From assembly GCA_031254445.1 (NCBI GenBank), contig JAIRUL010000225.1, positions 1 to 6,268 of the forward strand: a stretch of 6,268 bases of DNA, given 5' to 3'. Each line of letters begins with the position of its first letter. Position 1 is the stretch's first letter. Below the pieces are notes generated by a model, which was not told where the DNA came from, searched no databases, and saw nothing but the letters and a program-made list of their open reading frames with translations. This document shows positions 1-5,074 of the stretch, one piece after another. A program made the position numbers and the translations under genes. The stretch is from Chitinispirillales bacterium. GTDB taxonomy: Bacteria > Fibrobacterota > Chitinivibrionia > Chitinivibrionales > Chitinispirillaceae.

Positions 1-93
1 CGGCTCTGCGCCACACGTTATGAAGCCGTAGGCTTCGTCTGAAAAAGATTTAAAAGATTTAAAAGATTTTTATTTTTTAACGTCAACGTCAAC
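1..93. other. AT-rich region downstream of yicC, no gene seen
   Basis: This stretch follows the yicC stop codon on the minus strand. It contains three perfect tandem copies of the 9-mer AAAAGATTT (43-69), two tandem copies of CGTCAA (81-92), and a 6-bp inverted repeat GAAGCC/GGCTTC with a 3-base loop (23-37). The hairpin is not followed by a T-run on either strand in the right place, so I do not call it a terminator. No start codon with a ribosome binding site is visible. In many bacteria gmk follows yicC, but nothing here shows it. Confidence 0.6.
43..69. repeat. Three tandem copies of a 9-bp AT-rich unit
   Basis: AAAAGATTT occurs perfectly at 43-51, 52-60 and 61-69, just past the 3' end of yicC. 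It is noncoding as far as I can see. Its base composition contrasts with the GC-rich genes around it. The copy number could vary by slippage, but no gene nearby would obviously be affected. Confidence 0.85.
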
Positions 94-978
94 TTACTCA
101 ATATTCTGTATCTGCTCCCTAATCTTCTCAATGTTCTCTTTCAAGCTCACCGACCAGTGCGCTATCTCCGTGTCGTTCGCCTTTGAGCCTATCGTGTTCG
201 CCTCCCTATTCATCTCCTGCAACAAAAAACCCATGCGCTTGCCCACCGGCTCGCTTGCCTCGAAGTCGGCGTTGAACTTCTCTATGTGCGCCCGCAGGCG
301 CGTTATCTCTTCGGTGATGTCTAGGCGCTCCGCCATTAGCGCGACCTCGGCGGCTACGCGCTGGGGGTCGAGGCCGGGGGCGTCGGACGTTATCTTTTTG
401 ACGCGGGCGGCCAGAGCCTCGCCGTACTCCATAACCCGCAGCGGCGCGCGGCCCTCGACTAACCGCAGTGTATTCGATATATCCGCGAGTATCTTCTTCA
501 AACCCTTAACAAGCTGCGCGCCCTCCCCCTCCCTAGACTCCTGAAACGCCCTAACAGCCGAGGCCAGGACCGGGCTCAAATCTTTCCAAAGCGCCTCGTC
601 GCCCTGCGGCGCGGACTCGCTCTTTATGAAGTCGCTGTTGAGGCGCAGCATATCGACGAGATCGACCGGCCCCGGCAGATTGTACTCGCCCCTTATCTCC
701 TCGCAGATGCGCATGTAGCTGCCGACAAGCGGCCTATCCCAAGTTAGCCCAAGGCTCTCCGTCTCCCTGTCGCAGTGGATGAAAACGCTTATGCTACCCC
801 GCGAGACGACGCCGGATATCTCTTTCCTTATCTTCGGCTCCAAGTTGAGCGTGAACTTGGGCTGCCGTATCTGCATCTCCTGAAAACGGTTGTTGACGGC
901 GCGGATCTCCACGCGGTAGGCGCCGGAGGGCGTGACGGCCTCGGCGAGGCCGAAACCGGTCATTGAACGGATGGGCAT
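94..978 (-). CDS. yicC: YicC/YloC family endoribonuclease
   Basis: This is a 294-residue cytosolic protein of the YicC/YloC family, whose members are endoribonucleases implicated in RNA and small-RNA turnover. The N-terminal YicC domain begins with the family signature SMTGFG (residues 5-10) and the RAVNNRF motif (26-32). A central REGEGAQL (149-156) is also typical. The C-terminal DUF1732-type domain shows AERLDITEEITRL (216-228), GKRMGFLLQEMNREANTIGS (246-265) and the usual ending REQIQNIE. The length matches the family (about 290), so the gene looks complete. The ATG at 978 fits the usual family start, a few residues before SMTGFG, although its Shine-Dalgarno is weak. It lies 96 bases downstream of purD on the same strand and has its own promoter-like sequence in that gap. 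The family assignment is secure; the RNA target here is unknown. Confidence 0.95.
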   Translation of the reverse strand: MPIRSMTGFGLAEAVTPSGAYRVEIRAVNNRFQEMQIRQPKFTLNLEPKIRKEISGVVSRGSISVFIHCDRETESLGLTWDRPLVGSYMRICEEIRGEYNLPGPVDLVDMLRLNSDFIKSESAPQGDEALWKDLSPVLASAVRAFQESREGEGAQLVKGLKKILADISNTLRLVEGRAPLRVMEYGEALAARVKKITSDAPGLDPQRVAAEVALMAERLDITEEITRLRAHIEKFNADFEASEPVGKRMGFLLQEMNREANTIGSKANDTEIAHWSVSLKENIEKIREQIQNIE

Positions 979-1038
979 GATATTAGCGCTTTCTGATTTT
1001 TCTGCTTAAGTGACGGCATTGGTACTGTGAATTTACCT

Positions 1039-1068
1039 AATATAATTCATGGATGGTTAAAAAGTCAA
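1039..1068 (-). promoter_or_regulatory. Predicted sigma-70-type promoter of yicC
   Basis: Read on the minus strand, TTGACT (-35, at 1063-1068) is followed after 18 bases by TATATT (-10, at 1039-1044). It lies in the 96-base purD-yicC gap, with the -35 box only a few bases past the purD stop codon. The expected transcription start is near 1032, which gives a 5' leader of about 54 bases before yicC. This would let yicC be transcribed independently of purD. Confidence 0.65.
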
Positions 1069-1074
1069 TACCTC

Positions 1075-2376
1075 TCAACGCTTTACCCCTTTCGCGCCGA
1101 TATCCGTCCGGTACTGCGCCCCCTCGAACTTAATTTCGGCGACGCCCTCGTAGGCGCTGGCAATCGCTTTGGCGAGCGTCTTCCCCTTTGCGGAGACCGC
1201 GAGCACCCGCCCGCCTGAGGTTTTGTGCTTTTCTTTTTTAGCGCCCGTAGCGGACACTCCGGCGAAATAGACGTCCACCCCGTCCTTGCCCTCCGCGACG
1301 TCTATGCCGGTGATCGCCTTGCCCTTTGCGATTTTGCCGGGATACCCGCCGCTCGCCATGACCACCGAGACGCAGTAGCCCGGCTCGACGCTCCACTCTA
1401 CGCCGGAGACGCTGCCATTGGCTTTCGCGCACTCCAAAAACGCCTCGTACCAATCGCAGTGGACAAGCGGCAGCACAGCCTGCGCCTCGGGGTCGCCGAA
1501 GCGGCAGTTGTACTCTACGACCTTTGGGCCCTCCTTCGTCATCATCAGCCCTACGTACAGCAATCCCCGATACCGCGCCTTCTCTTTCTCCATAGCCGCG
1601 AGCGTGGGGACGACGATCTCTTCTTCAACGCGCGTCATCATCTTCGCGCTTACCGCCCCCGCCGGAGCGTAGGCGCCCATCCCGCCCGTGTTCGGGCCGG
1701 TGTCGCCGTCCCCTATCCGCTTGTGATCCTGCGCGACGGGCAGGATCTTGTAGCCCTTGCCGTCGGCGAGGACGAAGACCGACGCCTCCTCGCCGCTCAT
1801 TTTCTCTTCTATGACGACGGACTCCCCCGCCGCGCCGAAGCTCTTCTTGTCGAAAATATCCGCAAGCGCCGCCTTAGCCTCGTCGAGCGTGTCGCAGACA
1901 ATGGCCCCCTTGCCGGCGGCTAGCCCGTCCACTTTCACGACGAGCGGCGCGCCTTTCCCCTCTATGTACGCAAGCGCCTTGTCCTTGGCCGTAAAAACCT
2001 CAAAGCCGGCCGTGGGTATGCCGTACTTCTTCATCAGCTTCTTAGCGAAGACCTTGCTGCCCTCTATCCGCGCCGCGGCCTTGCTCGGGCCGAAAACTAA
2101 GAGCCCGCGCTTCTTGAAAATGTCCACAATCCCCTCGGCGAGCGGAACCTCCGGCCCGACGACCGTCAGGTTGACCTCGTTCGCCTCCGCCCAATCCGCC
2201 AAGTCGCCCCAGCCCTTTATCTCCTGGTCAACAAGCATGCACCCGTCGCGCTCCATCCCCGGGTTGCCCGGGTAAGCAAACGTGCAAAGCGCCCTATCCG
2301 TCCTCAAAAGCGCCTTGAGCAGCGCGTGTTCCCTGCCGCCCCCGCCGACAATCAGCACCGAATCCATAAATTCCAA
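1075..2376 (-). CDS. purD: Phosphoribosylamine--glycine ligase (GAR synthetase)
   Basis: PurD is a cytosolic enzyme that joins glycine to 5-phosphoribosylamine with ATP, giving glycinamide ribonucleotide, an early step of de novo purine synthesis. The 433 residues match the usual length (about 420-430). Motifs in order are GGGGREHAL (11-19) and GPEVPLAEG (74-82) in the N-terminal domain; GPSKAAARIEGSK (96-108); KVDGLAAGKG (148-157) and HKRIGDGDTGPNTGGMGAYA (218-237) in the ATP-grasp domain; EYNCRFGDPEAQ (288-299), which includes metal/ATP-site residues; and TSGGRVL (386-392) with RTDIG (423-427) in the C-terminal domain. The start given is a TTG 8 bases after GGAGGG. The ATG at 2367 would be three codons later and also fits the family N-terminus, but it has a poorer ribosome site. 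No other pur genes are in view, so purD seems to stand alone. Confidence 0.97.
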   Translation of the reverse strand: MEFMDSVLIVGGGGREHALLKALLRTDRALCTFAYPGNPGMERDGCMLVDQEIKGWGDLADWAEANEVNLTVVGPEVPLAEGIVDIFKKRGLLVFGPSKAAARIEGSKVFAKKLMKKYGIPTAGFEVFTAKDKALAYIEGKGAPLVVKVDGLAAGKGAIVCDTLDEAKAALADIFDKKSFGAAGESVVIEEKMSGEEASVFVLADGKGYKILPVAQDHKRIGDGDTGPNTGGMGAYAPAGAVSAKMMTRVEEEIVVPTLAAMEKEKARYRGLLYVGLMMTKEGPKVVEYNCRFGDPEAQAVLPLVHCDWYEAFLECAKANGSVSGVEWSVEPGYCVSVVMASGGYPGKIAKGKAITGIDVAEGKDGVDVYFAGVSATGAKKEKHKTSGGRVLAVSAKGKTLAKAIASAYEGVAEIKFEGAQYRTDIGAKGVKR

Positions 2377-2384
2377 TTCAACAG

Positions 2385-2390
2385 CCCTCC
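2385..2390 (-). promoter_or_regulatory. Ribosome binding site favouring a TTG start for purD
   Basis: On the minus strand GGAGGG lies 8 bases before the TTG at 2376 and 17 bases before the ATG at 2367. The spacing supports the TTG as the start, although ATG cannot be excluded. The two products differ by three residues. Confidence 0.55.
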
Positions 2391-2440
2391 GTCCGCCTTT
2401 TGGCCCTGCGCAATCCGTATGTCAATGTCCGCAGCGTGTT

Positions 2441-2472
2441 GGTTGATGGTTGATAGCTTGGCGTTAGTTGAT
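2441..2472. repeat. Short repeats in the purD leader
   Basis: On the plus strand GGTTGAT is repeated in tandem (2441-2447 and 2448-2454), and a further GTTGAT lies at 2467-2472. They fall within the presumed purD 5' leader, so they could be an RNA or DNA regulatory site, but nothing links them to a known regulator. Confidence 0.4.
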
Positions 2473-2490
2473 AATAGCGTTATAGTATTA

Positions 2491-2519
2491 ATTATATGGT
2501 ATTGATGTACAAATTTCAA
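2491..2519 (-). promoter_or_regulatory. Predicted sigma-70 promoter of purD
   Basis: On the minus strand TTGAAA (2514-2519) and the consensus TATAAT (2491-2496) are separated by exactly 17 bases. The expected start of transcription is near 2484, giving a purD leader of roughly 108 bases. That leader contains three ATCAAC motifs but no riboswitch that I recognise. Confidence 0.75.
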
Positions 2520-2534
2520 TAGGCGGCGCTAAAT

Positions 2535-2580
2535 GTTCAATGGGCAGCGGTTCAACGCGCGTCGATTCAATGCCGGCGAA
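2535..2580. repeat. Three imperfect 15-bp units
   Basis: The hexamers GTTCAA, GTTCAA and ATTCAA begin at 2535, 2550 and 2565, exactly 15 bases apart, with GC-rich and less conserved filling between them. The array lies between the stop codon of the 222-residue gene and the purD promoter. No function is evident. Confidence 0.45.
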
Positions 2581-2608
2581 GCCGTTCCGTCGCCGCGCCC
2601 ATTGCGAA

Positions 2609-3277
2609 TCACCCCTCCCCCGCACCCTCGCCGCCCCCATCGCCTTCCTCCTCTACATGGGGCAGCAGCCGCTCGGTCTCTTCTATGTATTTATCCGATA
2701 TGTCGGCTTTCCCGCGCAGAAAATCGACCACCGCCGCGGTTTGCTCTTCGGTTAGCAGGATTCGGCTCTGGCGGGTCAGGCGGCCGCTGAAGCCCCAGTC
2801 TTTAAGGGTTTGCGGCGTAACCGGGTACGCGTCCTCGGCCGACACGAGGCGCATCTCCTCGGCGCGCAGGGCGTAGCAGACTTTTTCGTCCAAACACGAG
2901 TAGTCGGAGCAGAAGCGGATGTGCTGGCGCTTCACGTCGGCTATCTTCGTGACGCGGTAGTAGCCGGTCACCATGTACTGGTCTTTGAAGCCCTCGTTCG
3001 TGCCCACGTATTTCGTTATGAAGAGCAGGTAGCGTATCTTCGACTTCACAAAGGTCGCCCTGATCTTCGTCCGCGCGCAGCCCACGTAGCCGAAAGTGCC
3101 GGTCTCGTAGTTTGGCTCCGGCTGGATATCGCTCGGGTAGCTCTCCGGCACCTCGCGGATGGGCAGCTCCGAGATGGGGTCGCCGCCGTAAAATATGGCC
3201 ATGCCGGTGTTGCTGGCCCGATAGTCCTGCCAAGCCGCCCCGCCGATAGGCCCTCCCATAAAAGTCCCTGCCGCCAT
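2609..3277 (-). CDS. Unrecognised 222-residue protein
   Basis: I do not recognise this protein. The reading frame is open further upstream (to 3379), but the ATG at 3277 is chosen because a strong AAGGAG lies 6 bases before it, and the longer form would run through a GC-rich leader and a terminator. The product begins MAAGTFMGGPIGG, with no signal peptide or membrane helix. Residues 62-115 alternate in a beta-rich way, with GCARTKIRATF and KIRYLLFITKYVG followed by MVTGYYRVTKI. A cysteine cluster follows at 123, 128 and 134. The C-terminal third looks helical and ends in an acidic, Gly-rich tail (209-222, EEEGDGGGEGAGEG). The central part weakly recalls small beta-barrel nucleic-acid-binding folds of the PUA/EVE type; this is only an impression. 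It lies on the same strand as purD, 232 bases upstream, and is divergent from rnfC. Confidence 0.75.
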   Translation of the reverse strand: MAAGTFMGGPIGGAAWQDYRASNTGMAIFYGGDPISELPIREVPESYPSDIQPEPNYETGTFGYVGCARTKIRATFVKSKIRYLLFITKYVGTNEGFKDQYMVTGYYRVTKIADVKRQHIRFCSDYSCLDEKVCYALRAEEMRLVSAEDAYPVTPQTLKDWGFSGRLTRQSRILLTEEQTAAVVDFLRGKADISDKYIEETERLLPHVEEEGDGGGEGAGEG

Positions 3278-3283
3278 TATAAG

Positions 3284-3289
3284 CTCCTT
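3284..3289 (-). promoter_or_regulatory. Ribosome binding site that fixes the start at 3277
   Basis: AAGGAG on the minus strand stands 6 bases before the ATG at 3277. Neither of the upstream in-frame alternatives has a site: the ATG at 3292 has no such sequence before it, and the one at 3379 would place the start codon inside a terminator hairpin. This decides the 222-residue form. Confidence 0.8.
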
Positions 3290-3344
3290 CATCCGAAAAC
3301 GAACCGCCGCCCCCGTCCGGCGCGCGCGGCCCACCCTCAAAAGG

Positions 3345-3386
3345 GAAAAAGATAAAAACAAAGCCCGTATTCTAAGCATACGGGCT
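3345..3386 (-). terminator. Intrinsic terminator on the minus strand
   Basis: A perfect 9-bp stem, AGCCCGTAT/ATACGGGCT (3362-3370 with 3378-3386), closes a 7-base loop. On the minus strand it is followed by a long T-rich tract (3361 down to 3345). On the plus strand the hairpin is followed by no T-run, so the terminator is minus-directed. It lies between a minus-strand promoter (3463-3491) and the 222-residue gene, which suggests it ends a short transcript or acts as an attenuator. Confidence 0.85.
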
Positions 3387-3456
3387 CATATCGCTCAATT
3401 TGAAAGTTAAACGCCTTGAACATCCCGCCTGACGCGGCTGGGACAACGCTGCTACT
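3350..3456 (-). ncRNA. Candidate small RNA or attenuated leader (about 105 nt)
   Basis: A promoter-like sequence, a structured segment and a strong terminator follow one another on the minus strand within about 140 bases. The RNA would start near 3456. It could form an imperfect hairpin with paired blocks UUG, CCC and GCC against GGC, GGG and CAA (3416-3446), and would end at the terminator hairpin. It matches no RNA family I recognise. It could be a free small RNA, or the leader of the 222-residue gene with read-through controlled at the terminator. The ends are inferred, not observed. Confidence 0.45.
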
Positions 3457-3470
3457 ATTTACAATATAAT
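3440..3470 (+). promoter_or_regulatory. Possible distal plus-strand promoter for rnfC
   Basis: A consensus TATAAT occurs on the plus strand at 3465-3470. The best -35 candidate, GGGACA at 3440-3445, matches four of six bases but sits 19 bases away, so the promoter would be weak. Use of it would give rnfC a leader of more than 250 bases. Its -10 overlaps that of the opposing minus-strand promoter. Confidence 0.3.
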
Positions 3471-3491
3471 CAAGGGGCGGCGAAAATGCAA
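3463..3491 (-). promoter_or_regulatory. Predicted promoter of the minus-strand leader RNA
   Basis: On the minus strand TTGCAT (3486-3491) and TATATT (3463-3468) are spaced by exactly 17 bases. The expected start is near 3456, just upstream of the structured segment and terminator. This is also the only good promoter I see for the 222-residue gene, whose nearer upstream sequence is GC-rich. Confidence 0.6.
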
Positions 3492-3540
3492 GGTTTTTTC
3501 GCGGTAATGTGAAAAATGGGGGGTAAAAGATAAAATCATT

Positions 3541-3557
3541 GCGGGGACTGGCCCCGC
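3541..3557. other. GC-rich hairpin in the rnfC upstream region
   Basis: GCGGGG (3541-3546) and CCCCGC (3552-3557) form a perfect 6-bp stem with a 5-base loop. On the minus strand it is followed by a moderately T-rich stretch, so it could be a weak minus-strand terminator. On the plus strand it is followed by C residues, and it would then be a structure in a long rnfC leader. Confidence 0.4.
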
Positions 3558-3599
3558 CCCCAACAACGGCGTTTGGAAACAATCCCTACAAAAATCTTA

Positions 3600-3609
3600 T
3601 ATGCGCATA
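3600..3609. promoter_or_regulatory. Perfect 10-bp palindrome, possible operator
   Basis: TATGCGCATA reads the same on both strands and lies 14 bases upstream of the likely rnfC -35 box. It does not match the Rex or FNR site patterns that I know. The position suits a regulator site, but short palindromes also arise by chance. Confidence 0.25.
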
Positions 3610-3622
3610 ATTTTCTTGATTT

Positions 3623-3651
3623 TTGGCCTGCCCATTTTGTACTTTTATTAT
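3623..3651 (+). promoter_or_regulatory. Likely proximal promoter of the rnf operon
   Basis: TTGGCC (3623-3628) and TATTAT (3646-3651) are separated by 17 bases. They match four and five of the six consensus positions. Transcription would begin near 3658, about 76 bases before the TTG start of rnfC. The surrounding AT-rich block, in otherwise GC-rich DNA, also fits a promoter. Confidence 0.45.
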
Positions 3652-3721
3652 TTCATGCCCGGGAGCGCGAAATATCGGCAACTATCTTTCGCGGCGGGCT
3701 TGTTTTGGCGGCACAACAAAT

Positions 3722-3726
3722 AGGGG
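3722..3726 (+). promoter_or_regulatory. Ribosome binding site deciding the TTG start of rnfC
   Basis: AGGGG lies 7 bases before TTG at 3734. The frame is open back to an ATG at 3623, but the residues encoded before 3734 do not resemble RnfC, and that ATG falls within the likely -35 promoter box. Confidence 0.65.
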
Positions 3727-3733
3727 CGTACTT

Positions 3734-5074
3734 TTGCCAAAAAAATTCACGTTCAGGGGCGGCGTTCACCCGGCGCACTGCAAATCGCAGACTGAGCACC
3801 TTAAAATCGGGAATTTCCCGGCTCCGGCGGTGGCGATAATACCGCTGTCGCAGCACATCGGCGCGCCGGCCAAGCCATTGGCGGCTAAGGGCGACCGTGT
3901 GCTCGTGGGGCAGCTTATAGGGGAGGCGGGCGGGGCGGTCTCCGCCGCGGTGCACTCTTCGGTCGCGGGGACGGTGCTCTCCGTGCGGCCGTTCCCCCAC
4001 CCGTCCGGGCGGCTTGTGAACGCCTTTGAGATAGAGAACGACGGGACGGACGAGGCCGTGCCCTTTGAGCCGGTTGAGGGGACGTGGCGCGAGGCGGCGC
4101 GGGGCGAGCTTATAAACAAGATAGCGGAGAGCGGCATCGTCGGGATGGGCGGGGCGAGCTTCCCCACGCACGTAAAGCTGTCGCCGCCGAGCCACAAGCC
4201 CATAGACACCGTCATCATCAACGGGGCCGAGTGCGAGCCTTATCTGACCGACGACGACCGCATCATGGTCGAGCGCACGGAGGACATTTTAACGGGCGTG
4301 CAGATTATAAGAAAGATATTGGACGTGAAGAACGTCTTTTTCGCAATAGAGGACAATAAGCAGGGGGCGATAAACGCCGTTTACGACAGGGTTGTCGGCT
4401 CGCGCTTCAACGACATTACCCTCGCGGTGCTCAAATCTAAGTACCCGCAGGGCGGCGAGAAGATGCTTATCTCCGCCGTAACGGGGCGTCAGGTGCCGCG
4501 CGGCGGGCTGCCCCTAGACGCGGGCTGCGTGGTGCACAACGTGGGCACGGCGCTCACGATCTTCGAGGCGGTAGCGAAAGGCCTGCCGCTCTACAAGCGC
4601 GTCGTGACGGTGGCGGGGGCTAACGTGCGTATGCCAAAGAACCTTATGGTGCGAATCGGGACGCCCGTAAAGACGCTCCTTGACGCTTGCGGGGTCGATG
4701 TCAAGGCGGCGAAGAAGATCGTAATGGGCGGCCCTATGATGGGCTTCGCGCTCTCCGACTTAGACGTCCCCATAATCAAGTCGAGCAAGGCGCTGCTCGT
4801 GTTGAGCGAATCGACCGCGGCGGTAAGGAAGTACCCCTGCATAAATTGCGGGATGTGCGTAGGGGCTTGCCCCATAAGGCTCATCCCCTCCCGCATCGCG
4901 AAATTTGTAGAGAAAGATAACTTAGACGACGCCCAAAAGTGGAACCTGATGGACTGCATGGAGTGCGGATCGTGCGCCTACGCTTGTCCGGCCAAGATAA
5001 ATTTGGTTCAGTTCTTCAAGCTGGGGAAAAATAAAATCGCGGCGATGAAAGCGGCGGAGAAGAAAGCGGGATGA
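3734..5074 (+). CDS. rnfC: Rnf complex subunit RnfC (Fe-S/flavin subunit)
   Basis: RnfC is the peripheral cytoplasmic subunit of the Rnf complex, which couples electron transfer between ferredoxin and NAD to ion movement across the membrane. It carries the NADH/FMN site and two [4Fe-4S] clusters. From the TTG at 3734 the protein has 446 residues, normal for the family. It opens with the typical FTFRGGVHPAH (5-15) and IIPLSQHIGAPAKP (35-48) of the barrel-sandwich domain. The NuoF-like nucleotide/FMN domain shows GIVGMGGASFPTHVK (134-148), INGAECEPYLTDDDR (162-176) and YPQGGEKMLI (237-246), followed by an SLBB-type segment with GGLPLDAGCVVHNVGTA (257-273). The two ferredoxin-type motifs are C369/C372/C375/C379 and C408/C411/C414/C418, all intact. 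It overlaps rnfD by the ATGA at 5071-5074, so the two are probably translationally coupled. Confidence 0.95.
   Translation: MPKKFTFRGGVHPAHCKSQTEHLKIGNFPAPAVAIIPLSQHIGAPAKPLAAKGDRVLVGQLIGEAGGAVSAAVHSSVAGTVLSVRPFPHPSGRLVNAFEIENDGTDEAVPFEPVEGTWREAARGELINKIAESGIVGMGGASFPTHVKLSPPSHKPIDTVIINGAECEPYLTDDDRIMVERTEDILTGVQIIRKILDVKNVFFAIEDNKQGAINAVYDRVVGSRFNDITLAVLKSKYPQGGEKMLISAVTGRQVPRGGLPLDAGCVVHNVGTALTIFEAVAKGLPLYKRVVTVAGANVRMPKNLMVRIGTPVKTLLDACGVDVKAAKKIVMGGPMMGFALSDLDVPIIKSSKALLVLSESTAAVRKYPCINCGMCVGACPIRLIPSRIAKFVEKDNLDDAQKWNLMDCMECGSCAYACPAKINLVQFFKLGKNKIAAMKAAEKKAG

Larger units (their letters stand above)
3278..3733. other. Divergent intergenic region between the 222-residue gene and rnfC
   Basis: About 456 bases hold no convincing gene. 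From left to right they contain a GC-rich stretch with an alternating CG run (3320-3328), a minus-strand intrinsic terminator (3345-3386), an imperfect hairpin (3421-3446), overlapping divergent -10 boxes (3463-3470), a minus-strand -35 box (3486-3491), a GC hairpin (3541-3557), the palindrome TATGCGCATA (3600-3609) and a likely rnfC promoter (3623-3651). The region therefore appears regulatory in both directions. Confidence 0.7.

Noticed and set aside
1225..1923. Plus-strand 232-residue open frame inside purD
   Set aside because: It is antisense to well-conserved PurD motifs and is Arg- and Ala-rich, as expected for a shadow frame in GC-rich DNA.
2420..2425. Consensus TTGACA on the minus strand near purD, as a second promoter
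   Set aside because: No acceptable -10 box lies 16-19 bases downstream, where the sequence is GC-rich; the TTGAAA-17-TATAAT promoter further upstream is far better.
2574..2595. Inverted repeat CGGCGA/TCGCCG after the 222-residue gene, as a terminator
   Set aside because: A 6-bp stem with a 10-base loop and no T-run on the minus strand does not meet the pattern of an intrinsic terminator.
3337..3423. Minus-strand 28-residue aromatic-rich peptide, as a possible leader peptide for attenuation
   Set aside because: Its Phe and Tyr codons come largely from the terminator T-tract, the reading frame runs through the terminator stem, and the Shine-Dalgarno-like GGCGGG touches the ATG with no spacer.
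3390..3456. A known riboswitch, SRP RNA or tRNA in the minus-strand leader
   Set aside because: I checked by eye for the conserved cores of purine, SAM, preQ1, c-di-GMP and fluoride riboswitches, the SRP loop, and tRNA arms. None is present.
3337..3582. Minus-strand 81-residue open frame across the divergent region
   Set aside because: It crosses a predicted promoter and the intrinsic terminator, lacks a good ribosome site and resembles no family.
3573..3839. Plus-strand 88-residue open frame overlapping the start of rnfC
   Set aside because: It begins at a TTG without a ribosome site and overlaps conserved RnfC coding sequence in another frame.
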